A DNA stretch of 64,000 nucleotides from Paenibacillus sp. HW567 (GCF_000374185.1 NZ_KB910518.1:3605687-3669686), one strand, 5' to 3'. Counted from the first letter of the stretch, positions 50,963 through 59,944 are shown. Made by a program: numbers and translations. The notes: a model not told the origin generated them from the letters alone.

Positions 50963-51901
50963 CTAATTATTCAAGCTAAAGGCTCTTGCCAATGCGTTAA
51001 CATAATCCGTTCTGGCACGCTTGCTAACCTCAGCGTTCGGAACGACGTGCTCAAAGCCATGATAGCCGCCGGGATACAGGTGAAATTCCACATCGACCCC
51101 GGCCTGTGCCAAGCGGGCGACATATTCAATCGTCTCATCCCGGAATGGATCAAGCTGTCCGATGCATGTATAGGCGGGAGGCAGGCCGGTCAAATTGTTC
51201 GAGCGGCTAGGCGCTGCGTAAGGAGACACATGGTCGCCGGCAGGTCCGCCAAGATACATCTCCCACGCTGCCAGATTGTTGGCCCGGTTCCAAACCGCCG
51301 GATCGGTAATTTCATGGCTGGAAGGCGTAACATTCCGCTCGTCAAGCATCGGGTACAGCGGCATCTGGAAGCAGAGGGAAGGACCGCCCTTATCCCGGGC
51401 CATCAGCGCCAAGGCTGCAGCCAGCCCTCCTCCGGCGCTCGCCCCGCCGACTGCAATCCGGGTCAAATCTATATTGAGCTCATTATCGAATCCAGCCAGC
51501 CAGATCAGAGCGGCGTAGCAGTCCTCTATAGCTGCCGGATACGGATGTTCAGGCGCAAGCCGGTAATCAGGCGATACAACAACACAGCCCGCAGCCTTTA
51601 CAAAGCTTTGACATAGCGCATCTTCTCCGCTTGGATGTCCAAGCACATACCCGCCGCCGTGCGTCCAGAGAAGCGCTGGCAACGCAGTACCATTCCGCTG
51701 AACCGGCTCGTAGATTCTGACCGATATCAGACTGGAACCGGCAACCGGCAATTCCCGTTCCGTAATTCGAACAAGCTCCGACTTTTCGGCAGGCGGTTGA
51801 ACAAGCTGGCGAGCGGAAGCCAGATCACCAGGCAAATACAGCGGCGGCAATTGTACTAATCCGTCTTTTAGCTCCGGGGCTACTCGGTTCTTCAAATCCA
51901 T
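50963..51901 (-). CDS. Alpha/beta-hydrolase, HSL-type esterase
   Basis: 312 residues. Oxyanion motif HGGGYVLGHPSGED, nucleophile Ser in VGGASAGGGLAAAL, Asp in IGQLDPFRDETIEY and His in GGYHGFEHV make a complete catalytic triad of the hormone-sensitive-lipase family. Substrates are typically short-chain esters, so it might remove acetyl or similar groups from sugars imported by the neighbouring system; that is an inference from position. ATG follows GGAGGAAAT. It sits between the LacI regulator and the fructokinase with short gaps. Confidence 0.82.
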   Translation of the reverse strand: MDLKNRVAPELKDGLVQLPPLYLPGDLASARQLVQPPAEKSELVRITERELPVAGSSLISVRIYEPVQRNGTALPALLWTHGGGYVLGHPSGEDALCQSFVKAAGCVVVSPDYRLAPEHPYPAAIEDCYAALIWLAGFDNELNIDLTRIAVGGASAGGGLAAALALMARDKGGPSLCFQMPLYPMLDERNVTPSSHEITDPAVWNRANNLAAWEMYLGGPAGDHVSPYAAPSRSNNLTGLPPAYTCIGQLDPFRDETIEYVARLAQAGVDVEFHLYPGGYHGFEHVVPNAEVSKRARTDYVNALARAFSLNN

Positions 51902-51969
51902 CTATATTTCCTCCATTATGCTTTGCATTATGTTTCGCTTTCCGTAAACCCGCTTTCGTTCCGTCACGC

Positions 51970-52944
51970 TCAAGTCGTTCCCTTCTCGAGCAATTTGACC
52001 GGAAGAATGGTCGCAAGCGGCACCTGTTCCCCCGCAATCTGCTGAAGCAGGTAAGTGATCGCCAGTTCCCCCATTTTCTTGATTGGCTGCTCAATGGTAG
52101 TCAAATCTTCCACGTTGCCAAAAGAAATCCCGTCATACCCGACCACCTTTACTTCATCAGGAACGCCTTTGCCAATCTTTCTGCAATTCTTCAACACTTG
52201 CAAGGCCAGCATGTCGCTGCTGGCAAATACACCGTCAATATCAGGATTCTCCTGAAATAAGCGGCGGACCAGCTCCTCGTATTCCTTGTATTTAAAGCCG
52301 TTCAGATCCGTTTGTTTTACGATGAACTCAACGTCTTTCCCCCTCACTTGTTCCAGGAAAGCGTCATGCCTCTGCTTAGCCAAGAGGTTGAGCTGTAGAT
52401 TACCACTTATATATGCTATCTTTTTACAATTTTTCTTCAATAAAAGCTTGGTCGCCAATTCCCCTCCATGATAATTATCGGAAGAAATAAAAGGAATGGA
52501 TTTTGAGATTTGCCGATCCAAGGTTACCAGCGGAAGATTGATCGACGTATAATCCTCCACTCTCATCGTATGGCTGCCCATTATAATTCCGTCAACCTGA
52601 CTGGCTCTCAGCAAATCTATATATTCCTTCTCTTTTTTCTTGTGGAGCAAGGAATTGCACAGCATCAGCTTATACCCCTGCTCGTAGGCATAGGATTCAA
52701 TGTGCTTGGTTACTTCTCCGAAGAATGGATGGGATATATCAGGTATGATTAGACCTATGACATTGGATTTTTTCCGCAGCAAAGACCGTGCCAGCTCATT
52801 CGGCTGGTAATTCATCTCCTCCATGGCTTCATTTACTCTCTGCTTCAGACCATCGCTTAAATAACCCCGATTGTTGAGAACACGGGAAATGGTTGTGACG
52901 GAAACTCCAACCTTCTCTGCAATATCTTTAATTGTTACAACCAT
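51970..52944 (-). CDS. LacI-family repressor 1
   Basis: 324 residues. HTH IKDIAEKVGVSVTTISRVLNNRGYLSD, hinge YQPNELARSLLRKKSNVIGLII and a periplasmic-binding-like effector domain. Residues in the recognition helix differ from repressor 2 (VSVTTIS against LSVNTVS), fitting different operators. A perfect palindrome TTAACCGGTTAA lies 42 bases upstream of its start, so it probably represses itself and the operon behind it. The gene is the first of LacI1-esterase-kinase-sucrose phosphorylase. The same palindrome is found upstream of the sugar-binding protein gene. Confidence 0.9.
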   Translation of the reverse strand: MVVTIKDIAEKVGVSVTTISRVLNNRGYLSDGLKQRVNEAMEEMNYQPNELARSLLRKKSNVIGLIIPDISHPFFGEVTKHIESYAYEQGYKLMLCNSLLHKKKEKEYIDLLRASQVDGIIMGSHTMRVEDYTSINLPLVTLDRQISKSIPFISSDNYHGGELATKLLLKKNCKKIAYISGNLQLNLLAKQRHDAFLEQVRGKDVEFIVKQTDLNGFKYKEYEELVRRLFQENPDIDGVFASSDMLALQVLKNCRKIGKGVPDEVKVVGYDGISFGNVEDLTTIEQPIKKMGELAITYLLQQIAGEQVPLATILPVKLLEKGTT

Positions 52945-52985
52945 CCATAACCTCCTTCCAGAATAAGTTCTCTTTACCCCTCATG

Positions 52986-52997
52986 TTAACCGGTTAA
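52986..52997. promoter_or_regulatory. LacI-type operator upstream of repressor 1
   Basis: TTAACCGGTTAA, a 12-bp perfect palindrome with the central CpG typical of LacI-family sites. It is identical to the site at 57383-57394. Confidence 0.8.
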
Positions 52998-53003
52998 TAT
53001 ACA

Positions 53004-53043
53004 AGAAGAGGCACGGCCTCACAGGAAGAATCCGGCCTCTTCT
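53004..53043 (-). terminator. Hairpin after repressor 2
   Basis: A 9-bp perfect stem AGAAGAGGC / GCCTCTTCT (53004-53012 / 53035-53043), about 50 bases past the stop of repressor 2. The T-run is weak, but the location between two transcription units suggests a terminator. Confidence 0.6.
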
Positions 53044-53095
53044 GCGCCACCCCTGTGAAGTTCCCTCTGGCAGTAAAACCGTTATTGCTCTTGCT

Positions 53096-54085
53096 TTATG
53101 TCGTCCCCCGCTCAATAAGAGCAACCGGAAACGTGCTCTGCATGTCAATGTCTTCACCCTCGATTTGCTTAACAACTAACTGGATCATGTATTCGCTCAT
53201 TTCCCGAATCGGTTGTCTTACCGTGCTAAGCCGCGGCGTAATCAGGGATGCGAGCTGCACATCATCGTACCCGACAATTCTGATCTCTGAAGGAATGTCT
53301 TTCTTAAGCTGACGGCAAGCTTGAATGACCCTGGCGGCAATCACATCGCTGCTGGCGAATACACCGTCTATTTCGGGATGCTCTTGTAAAAAACGGACAA
53401 TTGCACAGTCATCCCCGCTGTCATCCTTTCCTTCCTCCTCTAATTGAAAGTGAAGGGGTTCTATTCCCGCGTTCTTCAGCTCTGCATCATATCCACGCTC
53501 TCTCTCACTAGCCAGCATAGCCCGGTGATAAGGACCGTCTATCCCACGATACATGAAAACCGGCTTGCGGCAGCCTTTATCAATCAATATTTTTGTGGCG
53601 AGCCTGCCGCCTTCCAAATTGTCTGAGGTGACCACAGGTATATCCTCCGATAAGAAGCGGTCGAATGAGACCATTGGCAGATTCAGATGAAGATAATGCT
53701 GAACATCCAGCACCGCACTGCCCATGATGATTGCGTCGACTTGATTCTTCTTCAGCATGTCGATATAATCGCCTTCCTTTGAAACATTGCGGTTTGAATT
53801 GCACAGCAGCAGCTTATAGCCCTTTTGATCCGCGAAATACTCAAGATGATAGGTCAGCTCGGCAAAAAAAGGATGAGCAACCGTAGGTATAATCAGTCCG
53901 ATCATATTTGACTTTTTTTTAAATAATGCCCGGGCCATTTCGTTCGGCTGATAATTAAGCTCCTTCATAACCTGATGCACTTTCTCCCTAGTCTCCTGAC
54001 TGATATACCCCCGGTTGTTGAGCACGCGGGAAACCGTGTTAACTGAGAGACCGGCCTGTTTTGCAACGTCTTTAATTTTTGGCAT
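53096..54085 (-). CDS. LacI-family repressor 2
   Basis: 329 residues from the ATG at 54085 (AAGGTGG upstream). HTH IKDVAKQAGLSVNTVSRVLNNRGYISQ, hinge YQPNEMARALFKKKSNMIGLII and an effector-binding domain. It is a paralogue of repressor 1 along its whole length; many identical blocks can be seen. Its own promoter carries a different palindrome, TAAACCCGGGTTTA. Together they give two LacI regulators side by side, probably from duplication, for one set of sugar genes. Confidence 0.9.
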   Translation of the reverse strand: MPKIKDVAKQAGLSVNTVSRVLNNRGYISQETREKVHQVMKELNYQPNEMARALFKKKSNMIGLIIPTVAHPFFAELTYHLEYFADQKGYKLLLCNSNRNVSKEGDYIDMLKKNQVDAIIMGSAVLDVQHYLHLNLPMVSFDRFLSEDIPVVTSDNLEGGRLATKILIDKGCRKPVFMYRGIDGPYHRAMLASERERGYDAELKNAGIEPLHFQLEEEGKDDSGDDCAIVRFLQEHPEIDGVFASSDVIAARVIQACRQLKKDIPSEIRIVGYDDVQLASLITPRLSTVRQPIREMSEYMIQLVVKQIEGEDIDMQSTFPVALIERGTT

Positions 54086-54119
54086 AAAGACCACCTTGCT
54101 TTTTTATCCAATTATAAAT

Positions 54120-54133
54120 TAAACCCGGGTTTA
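54120..54133. promoter_or_regulatory. Palindrome upstream of repressor 2
   Basis: TAAACCCGGGTTTA, 14-bp perfect palindrome 35 bases upstream of the repressor-2 start. The core CCCGGG differs from the CCGG of the repressor-1 site. Confidence 0.7.
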
Positions 54134-54167
54134 TTTCAGCAAGAAAACGCGGGTTATGCTTATCCGC

Positions 54168-54992
54168 TTATTTCAAAGCTCCTTCCGTAATGCCTTGTAT
54201 GATTTGCTTTTGTAAAAACAGATAGATGACCAGCACAGGAATGATCGTCATAATGAGCCCTGCCATTAAAGGCGCATAATCAACCGAATAGGAAGAAAAG
54301 AAGGCATAGGTCGACAATGGCAGTGTCTTCTGGTCTGAAGACAGCAGCACGAGACTCGGCAGCAAATAATCGTTCCAAATCCAGAGCACGTCCAGAACAA
54401 GCAGCGTTACGAAAACCGGCTTTAGCAAAGGCAGCACAACACTAAAGAACGTTCTCAGCCTTGAACTGCCTTCAATAAAAGCAGATTCCTCCAGCTCATA
54501 TGGAATTCCCTTGATAAACCCGTGAAAGGTAAATACGCCAAAGGGAACCCCGAATCCCAAATACATAAACAACAAGGTCATTTTATTGTTCAGCAGGTCC
54601 ATATTGCCATATAACATCACCAGAGGAATCATAAGCACCTGAAACGGAAGCGCCATTGAGGCCAGCATAAGGAAAAACAGGAACGCGTTCAGCTTCCATT
54701 TATAGCGTACAAACAAATACCCTGTCATCGCTGAAAAAATAATGATGATAAATACGGCTATGGCCGTGATGATCAACGAATTCACAAAGCCCTGCAAAAA
54801 GTCCATGTCCTTAAATGCGCTTGCATAATTATCAAATTTTATCGTTGCTGGTAACGACAAAGGGTTTTCGAAGAATTGCTGCGTTGTTTTGAAAGAGTTC
54901 ATCACAATTAACAGGAAGGGAGTCAAAAATGCAAGCAACAACAGATACAAAAGCACCGATTTCACCCGGGAGCTGAGCCGCTGAGCATTCAT
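54168..54992 (-). CDS. Carbohydrate ABC transporter permease (MsmG-like)
   Basis: 274 residues, six predicted helices. The EAA motif region GFIKGIPYELEESAFIEGSSRLRTFFSVVLPLLKPV marks the ATPase-contact loop of the MalG class. It overlaps the MsmF-like gene by a base. Sugar importer of the CUT1 type; the ATPase is not encoded nearby, and in Bacillus such systems share MsmX. With the alpha-galactosidase and sucrose phosphorylase it fits raffinose/melibiose/stachyose uptake. Confidence 0.9.
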   Translation of the reverse strand: MNAQRLSSRVKSVLLYLLLLAFLTPFLLIVMNSFKTTQQFFENPLSLPATIKFDNYASAFKDMDFLQGFVNSLIITAIAVFIIIIFSAMTGYLFVRYKWKLNAFLFFLMLASMALPFQVLMIPLVMLYGNMDLLNNKMTLLFMYLGFGVPFGVFTFHGFIKGIPYELEESAFIEGSSRLRTFFSVVLPLLKPVFVTLLVLDVLWIWNDYLLPSLVLLSSDQKTLPLSTYAFFSSYSVDYAPLMAGLIMTIIPVLVIYLFLQKQIIQGITEGALK

Positions 54993-55873
54993 TACGATTC
55001 CACCTCCAATTTCTTGAGCAGATAAGATTGAGTCAGCGCTATGAGCGCTACGACAGCGAACAGGACGACGGCTTCCGCCTGACCGATGCCATATTGATTG
55101 GACAGGAAGGCTTTTTGAACGATATGGTAAGTGGCGAGTTCAGTCGAATTGAAGGGGCCGCCTTTGGTTAAGGAGAGGTTGATATCGTAAGTCAGGAATG
55201 AACGGGACAGCGAAATGAATATGCAGATCACGATGGCCGGAACCGTAAGCGGAAGTATGATTCTACGGATAACCGAGGAACGGCTGGCCCCGTCAATGCT
55301 GGCTGCTTCCAGAACGTCAGTGGGGACACCTGTGAATCCGGCAATATAAATAATCATTAGATAACCGACCAACTGCCAGGCCGTCGCGATGATGAGTGCC
55401 CAGAACGCAGTCTGTGTATCCGTCAGCCAGGAGGTTGAAAATATCTCCCATCCATATTTATTGCCCAAGTAAGGCAACACCTGCGAGAACAAGGTCTGCC
55501 ACAAGTACCCCAGCACGATGCCCCCAACCAGGTTGGGCGTGAAGAAGCCTGTGCGGAGCCATTGTTCCCCTCTTCCCCCTCTGGTTAGGGCCAGGGCGAT
55601 GAAAAATGCAAATAAATTGGCGATAAGCACGGTAAAGAAGACAAACTTAAGGGTGAACCCTAATTGGCCAAGGAAAATTTTATCGTGGAACACCTCAGAG
55701 TAGTTGGCAAATCCGATGAAGCTGCTGTCGGCAGTTCGAACATCCCAATTCGTAAAAGTCAAATATAAGCCGACCACGAACGGGATAACAACAACAGCGG
55801 CAAACGCAAATACGGAGGGACCGCCGAATATCAGGAATGTTCCTACGTTTTTTACGGATAACTTGTTCTTCAT
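54992..55873 (-). CDS. Carbohydrate ABC transporter permease (MsmF-like)
   Basis: 293 residues, six helices, MalF class. The EAA loop reads TGVPTDVLEAASIDGASRSSVIRRIILPLTVP. N-terminal SVFAFAAVVVIPFVVGLYLTFTNWD is typical of the family. It lies downstream of the binding-protein gene, 89 bases away, and overlaps the MsmG-like gene. Both permeases should form the heterodimeric channel. Confidence 0.9.
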   Translation of the reverse strand: MKNKLSVKNVGTFLIFGGPSVFAFAAVVVIPFVVGLYLTFTNWDVRTADSSFIGFANYSEVFHDKIFLGQLGFTLKFVFFTVLIANLFAFFIALALTRGGRGEQWLRTGFFTPNLVGGIVLGYLWQTLFSQVLPYLGNKYGWEIFSTSWLTDTQTAFWALIIATAWQLVGYLMIIYIAGFTGVPTDVLEAASIDGASRSSVIRRIILPLTVPAIVICIFISLSRSFLTYDINLSLTKGGPFNSTELATYHIVQKAFLSNQYGIGQAEAVVLFAVVALIALTQSYLLKKLEVES

Positions 55874-55962
55874 AGTGCTTCCCCCTTTCTTGACGAAAAG
55901 ACGGGCTGAGATGGCGTCTCAGTCCCATCTTTTCATGTCAAAACAACGAAGTAAATGAATCG

Positions 55963-57324
55963 TTATTTACCCGCATATGATTTCCAGTAATCCTGAACCT
56001 CCTGCGCAAGCCCTTGACGGTCAATCTTTCCAACCAGGTACTTTTGCATGGAAGCCCCGGTCTTAGCCCAGTAATCCTGTGGCAAATAGTTGATTACACC
56101 GATGTTGACAGTCTTTCCTTGGTCTACATAGCTGCTTACGGCATCTGAGATAACGTTGCTGCTTTTGGCCTTAAGATCCTTGTAAGGCATGGATAGCCCC
56201 ATTTTAGTAATGATGGCGTCCTGTCCCTGCTGGCTTGTCAATGTCCATTCGATAAAGGCTTTTGCCGCTTCCTGCTGCTCAGGCGTTGATCCGGAGTTGT
56301 CAATAGCGAACAGCTTAGGTTCGCTGTAAGCCACTTGAGAGTTGCCGAAATCGTCCGGATTATTACTGATTGGCAACGGAATGATACCGAATTCTTTATC
56401 GCGGCCTTCCAGTGTTCCAATTACAGCCCAGGTCCAGTCTCCCATGAAGTAAAATGCGGAAGCTCCCTTTGCAAAATCTGCGCTGTCTTTATTGTAATCT
56501 GCGACTAGCGGATCGCTTTTCCGGGCATTGTACTTCTTCAGCAGATCAAAGGTGTCCATGAGGCCGGTAAATTGCGGATTGTCTGCAAGACTGATTTTCC
56601 CATTCTTCAGTTCTTCCACAAATTTGCGATTGTCATCTACCTTTTGCGACTGTAAAGAATAGGTCAGTCCCAGATAATGGGCTCCTAAAGACCAGTCCGC
56701 TCCGTGAATCATCACAGGCGCCGTACCTCCGGCTTCGATCTTTTTGAAAAGCGCTTCCAAATCGTCGCGCGTCTTTACCGTTGCGGGATCAAAGGCCCCC
56801 CCAATGGCTTCCTCCACCGCCCGCTTGTTGTACAGCAAGCCGTACCCTTGGGCCGTCCACGGAATACCAAGGAACTTCCCGTCGAGCAAAGCGCCTTCAA
56901 TAGCACCCGGTTTGGTCAGCCCTTCATATTTGGCCTTGTCCGACTCCAAGTCGAGGAATTTGTCCTTATATTGCAGAATGGTTCCCGGATCGAGGTTGGC
57001 AATAGTAGCAGGATTTCCCGAGGCCAGCAGCGATTGGAACTTCTCAAGCTGCGCTCCTCCAATCGGTGTCGGAATGAGTTCAATGGTCACATTAGGATTC
57101 AGCTCATGATACGTCTTAAATAGCTCCTCGAACACAGTGTTGGCCTCGGCAGAGGTATTAAAGAACGTAAGCTTGACATCCTTGGCTGTCTGCGTTTCTC
57201 CCTTCGCCGGCTCCCCGGTTGCTGCCGCAGAGTTGCTGGTAGAATTGCTCTTGGAACATCCGGCCAACAAACTGAACACCAAAGCCAAACAGATTGTGAA
57301 GCTTGCTCCCTTTCTCATTTTCAA
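55963..57324 (-). CDS. Sugar ABC transporter binding lipoprotein (MsmE-like)
   Basis: 453 residues. Lipobox LLAGC near residue 23, Ser/Asn/Ala linker, and the family-1 binding fold (VKLTFFNTSAEANTVFEELFKTYHELNPNVTIELIP; FLGIPWTAQGYGLLYNKRAVEEAIGG). It captures the sugar for MsmF/MsmG-like permeases. Start: TTG at 57324 or ATG at 57318, both behind AAGGGGAGAG; the ATG has the more usual codon. Two palindromes lie upstream, one equal to the repressor-1 site. Confidence 0.9.
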   Translation of the reverse strand: MKMRKGASFTICLALVFSLLAGCSKSNSTSNSAAATGEPAKGETQTAKDVKLTFFNTSAEANTVFEELFKTYHELNPNVTIELIPTPIGGAQLEKFQSLLASGNPATIANLDPGTILQYKDKFLDLESDKAKYEGLTKPGAIEGALLDGKFLGIPWTAQGYGLLYNKRAVEEAIGGAFDPATVKTRDDLEALFKKIEAGGTAPVMIHGADWSLGAHYLGLTYSLQSQKVDDNRKFVEELKNGKISLADNPQFTGLMDTFDLLKKYNARKSDPLVADYNKDSADFAKGASAFYFMGDWTWAVIGTLEGRDKEFGIIPLPISNNPDDFGNSQVAYSEPKLFAIDNSGSTPEQQEAAKAFIEWTLTSQQGQDAIITKMGLSMPYKDLKAKSSNVISDAVSSYVDQGKTVNIGVINYLPQDYWAKTGASMQKYLVGKIDRQGLAQEVQDYWKSYAGK

Positions 57325-57349
57325 ATCACTCTCCCCTTACATTCTGTTT

Positions 57350-57363
57350 TGAATGCGCATTCA
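57350..57363. promoter_or_regulatory. Palindrome at the binding-protein promoter
   Basis: TGAATGCGCATTCA, 14-bp perfect palindrome 26 bases upstream of the gene. It resembles a catabolite-response element (TGWAANCGNTNWCA) at most positions but has symmetric changes at positions 5 and 10, so CcpA or another LacI-class protein could bind it. Confidence 0.55.
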
Positions 57364-57382
57364 TTTGCGATGCACCTTTATA

Positions 57383-57394
57383 TTAACCGGTTAA
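57383..57394. promoter_or_regulatory. LacI-type operator upstream of the sugar importer operon
   Basis: TTAACCGGTTAA, identical to the palindrome upstream of repressor 1. A related half-site (CAACGGGTTA) lies at about 57405. Confidence 0.8.
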
Positions 57395-57442
57395 CATGTT
57401 TGTGTCAACGGGTTATCATAATAAAAAATCAGGGTCTAAATA

Positions 57443-57489
57443 AATCACCCCTCACTACAGGGGCTGCTGCCCATGCATGAAGGGTGATT
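57443..57489 (-). terminator. Terminator after the alpha-galactosidase gene
   Basis: A 12-bp stem with one mismatch (57443-57454 / 57478-57489), followed on the minus strand by TTTATTT. Confidence 0.8.
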
Positions 57490-57519
57490 GCTTACCCGGC
57501 CGTTACAACCGTGCTTGTC

Positions 57520-59619
57520 TTAAGAAAAATGAACTTCAAATAATCTGGCCGTTTGCCCTGGTGGAAGGGAGACGGTTAGAATGCCTTCCGTCTTGTCCCA
57601 GCTCCATTCCGAGCGGTGCTGCTGCGGATAGGCGCACCTTACAGCCGCCTCCTGCCCCTTCAGCTCGTCGATTGGCAGCTTCACCTCAGCTTCCTCTCCG
57701 GCAATCCGCCAGACTGCGAGGTAGCGCAGATCGCGGTGGCGCAGGCCAAAGCTGACCCACTGGCCTTCACTGTCCGGCAGGCCCAGCGGCCAGAACGGAG
57801 TCGCCTCTCGGATATGCGCGCGGATGGATTTGTAATAATCCAGCGCTTCCTTCACCAGCCCCCGCCGCCGTGGCGAAAGCTCGGCTAGGTGGCCGCTCTG
57901 GTGTACACGAAGCAGCAGTGCGTTGACCATGTTGAAGATGACCTCTTCATCATCCCCCTCGCGCAGCGGATAGGACCACACCGCGGATTGTTCCGGTGTG
58001 AGGGCCATCGGCGAGCCTGCGGCAATCGCCGCGTACTGCACGTAGTCCTCCTGATCACTGGTGGACTGGATGCTGTGGAGGCTGAGCATGGCATAATCCA
58101 TGCGCATGCCGCCGCTGGAGCAGTTCTCAATGACCAGATTCGGATAACGGGCAAAGATGCTGTCCAGCCAGGCCAGATAAGCACGGTTATGCTGCAGCAG
58201 CCCATCGCCGAAGCTGTCTGCGTCCGTCTCTGTACCGATACCGGCATTGATATTGTAGTCCATCTTGATGTAGCCGACCCCGTACTCCTCCACCAGCCTT
58301 GCAATTATACTGTCAGCATGCTGAATGACCTTGGGGTTCCGGTAATCGAGCTGATAGCGGCTGCGGTCCTTGACCCGCTTGCCGTGGCGCATGAAGAACC
58401 AGCTATCATCCGTCTCTGCCAGCTTCGGACTGTTGATTCCCATAACCTCCAGCTCCAGCCACAAGCCGGGAATCAGCCCTTTGCTGCGGATGTAATCCAG
58501 CACAACCTTAATCCCTTCCGGGAACCGCTCAATGGAAGGCTCCCACTGGCCCACTCCATCCCACCACTCTCCGGGCGCATACCAGCCCGCGTCGATGCAG
58601 AAATATTCGCACCCGACATCGGCGGCGGCATCAATCAGGGGCAGAAGCTTTTCTGTTGTCGGACTTCCCCACAGACAATTCATATAATCATTAAAAATAA
58701 TCCGCAGCAGCTCGTTATCCTCATTCGGACGGCGGATAATCCGGCGGTAGGCGGTAAGCTGCTCCGCCGCGCCCTGGATGCCTCCCTGGACAGCTCCGAC
58801 GGCTACCGGGACGGAGATGAATTCTTCTCCCGGCGCGAGCTTCAGCCACCAGTGGTTGTCATGCTCGGTCGGCCCGCTGACCAGCAGCGTAAGCTGGTCG
58901 TATTGGTCGGTCAGCTCCCAGTGCCAGGAGCCATTATGCTCGATCTGCCAGAACAGGCTGCTTCCGCTTTCCTTGTTGTGCAGAATTGCCATCGGCAGCA
59001 GCTCTGCCGCCGACCAGGAGCCTGTGCTGCTGGCGGCCAAACGCTTCGAACCCCGGTCAGCCAGATGGGACATCCCCAGCTCCGGCAGCCGGTAGGTCCG
59101 CCACTGCAGCTCGCTCTGCCAGCCGCTGTGGGCAAGCGTAACCTCAATTTTGTCATTGCGGTCACCGCTGCCCTCTTTATCCACTCCCGTAAGCGCAAAG
59201 GTCGAGAGGTATTCTACGGCAGCTTCAGCGGTCCCTTCGTTCTTCAGTACCGTCCAGCAGCGTACCGTCTGCACGCCGTTATAGAACTGCAAATGCTGTA
59301 CCGCTTGAATAGCGGTTACCGGATCAACCAACGTGATCTCAAGCTTGCGACCAAGCGTATTCACTTTGTCATGATGGCCGCCATATACCATCCGCAGCCC
59401 CGGATACGACGCCCGGTGCGTACGCCCGTGATATTCAGCCCGGTCCTCCCCCGAGAGCTGCAGCTCCAGCAGGCGGAATCCCGGCTTAATCTTGTCCGCA
59501 ATTACGCCCGCCTCCAACGGCGCTGCACCGAAATGCAGCAGGCGCACATCCTGCTCTTCCGTAATTTCAATTGTAAGATAAAGTCCGTTCTCGGCAATCT
59601 CAATGAGCTTGCTGTCCAT
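57520..59619 (-). CDS. Alpha-galactosidase, GH36
   Basis: 699 residues, family length about 720. N-terminal beta domain, then the barrel with FCIDAGWYAPGEWWDG, nucleophile Asp in YGVGYIKMDYNINAG and acid/base Asp in NLVIENCSSGGMRMDYAML, the two GH36 signature blocks, followed by SIQSTSDQEDYVQYA. It releases terminal alpha-galactose from melibiose, raffinose and stachyose. There is no signal peptide, so it works in the cytosol on imported sugars and leaves sucrose for the phosphorylase. ATG follows GGAGG. It lies between the second binding-protein gene and the importer operon on the same strand. Confidence 0.94.
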   Translation of the reverse strand: MDSKLIEIAENGLYLTIEITEEQDVRLLHFGAAPLEAGVIADKIKPGFRLLELQLSGEDRAEYHGRTHRASYPGLRMVYGGHHDKVNTLGRKLEITLVDPVTAIQAVQHLQFYNGVQTVRCWTVLKNEGTAEAAVEYLSTFALTGVDKEGSGDRNDKIEVTLAHSGWQSELQWRTYRLPELGMSHLADRGSKRLAASSTGSWSAAELLPMAILHNKESGSSLFWQIEHNGSWHWELTDQYDQLTLLVSGPTEHDNHWWLKLAPGEEFISVPVAVGAVQGGIQGAAEQLTAYRRIIRRPNEDNELLRIIFNDYMNCLWGSPTTEKLLPLIDAAADVGCEYFCIDAGWYAPGEWWDGVGQWEPSIERFPEGIKVVLDYIRSKGLIPGLWLELEVMGINSPKLAETDDSWFFMRHGKRVKDRSRYQLDYRNPKVIQHADSIIARLVEEYGVGYIKMDYNINAGIGTETDADSFGDGLLQHNRAYLAWLDSIFARYPNLVIENCSSGGMRMDYAMLSLHSIQSTSDQEDYVQYAAIAAGSPMALTPEQSAVWSYPLREGDDEEVIFNMVNALLLRVHQSGHLAELSPRRRGLVKEALDYYKSIRAHIREATPFWPLGLPDSEGQWVSFGLRHRDLRYLAVWRIAGEEAEVKLPIDELKGQEAAVRCAYPQQHRSEWSWDKTEGILTVSLPPGQTARLFEVHFS

Positions 59620-59768
59620 AAATAATTCGGCCTCCTGACAAATGTTGGTGTCTCCCCTGATTATAAGGTCTTCCTTTGTATTCGTAACTGAAGATTTTTA
59701 TAGCTGTTGTACAAGTGAAGAAGTAGCGGAGGGGAAGTTTGGAATTGGAGGAGCGTAGCGTCCGCCTT

Positions 59769-59845
59769 TATGTTTGGATTTCTACTGCGGCCAGCAGTTT
59801 AAATCAGGAAATCCAAACATAACAGCGGCCGGAAATCCAAACATT
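59769..59845. repeat. Inverted and direct repeat of ATGTTTGGATTTC
   Basis: TATGTTTGGATTTC (59769-59782) is matched by its exact complement GAAATCCAAACATA (59808-59821) and a further copy GGAAATCCAAACAT (59831-59844). GCGGCC-containing arms lie beside the copies. It looks like a dispersed intergenic repeat. Confidence 0.65.
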
Positions 59846-59903
59846 CCCCGCAGTTACGACAATTCACTTACCCTCTGCTTTAAAATTATAGTTACACAAC
59901 AAA

Positions 59904-59944
59904 GGACGGCCCCCCGGTAATGAATCTTACCTTCAAGGCCGTCC
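59904..59944 (-). terminator. Terminator after the second binding-protein gene
   Basis: An 8-bp stem GGACGGCC / GGCCGTCC (59904-59911 / 59937-59944) followed on the minus strand by TTTGTTGTG, 20 bases past the stop. Confidence 0.75.

Noticed and set aside
57889-59625. 578-codon open frame opposite the alpha-galactosidase gene
   Set aside because: Although long, it is antisense to a GH36 enzyme with both catalytic residues and has no ribosome binding site or domain.
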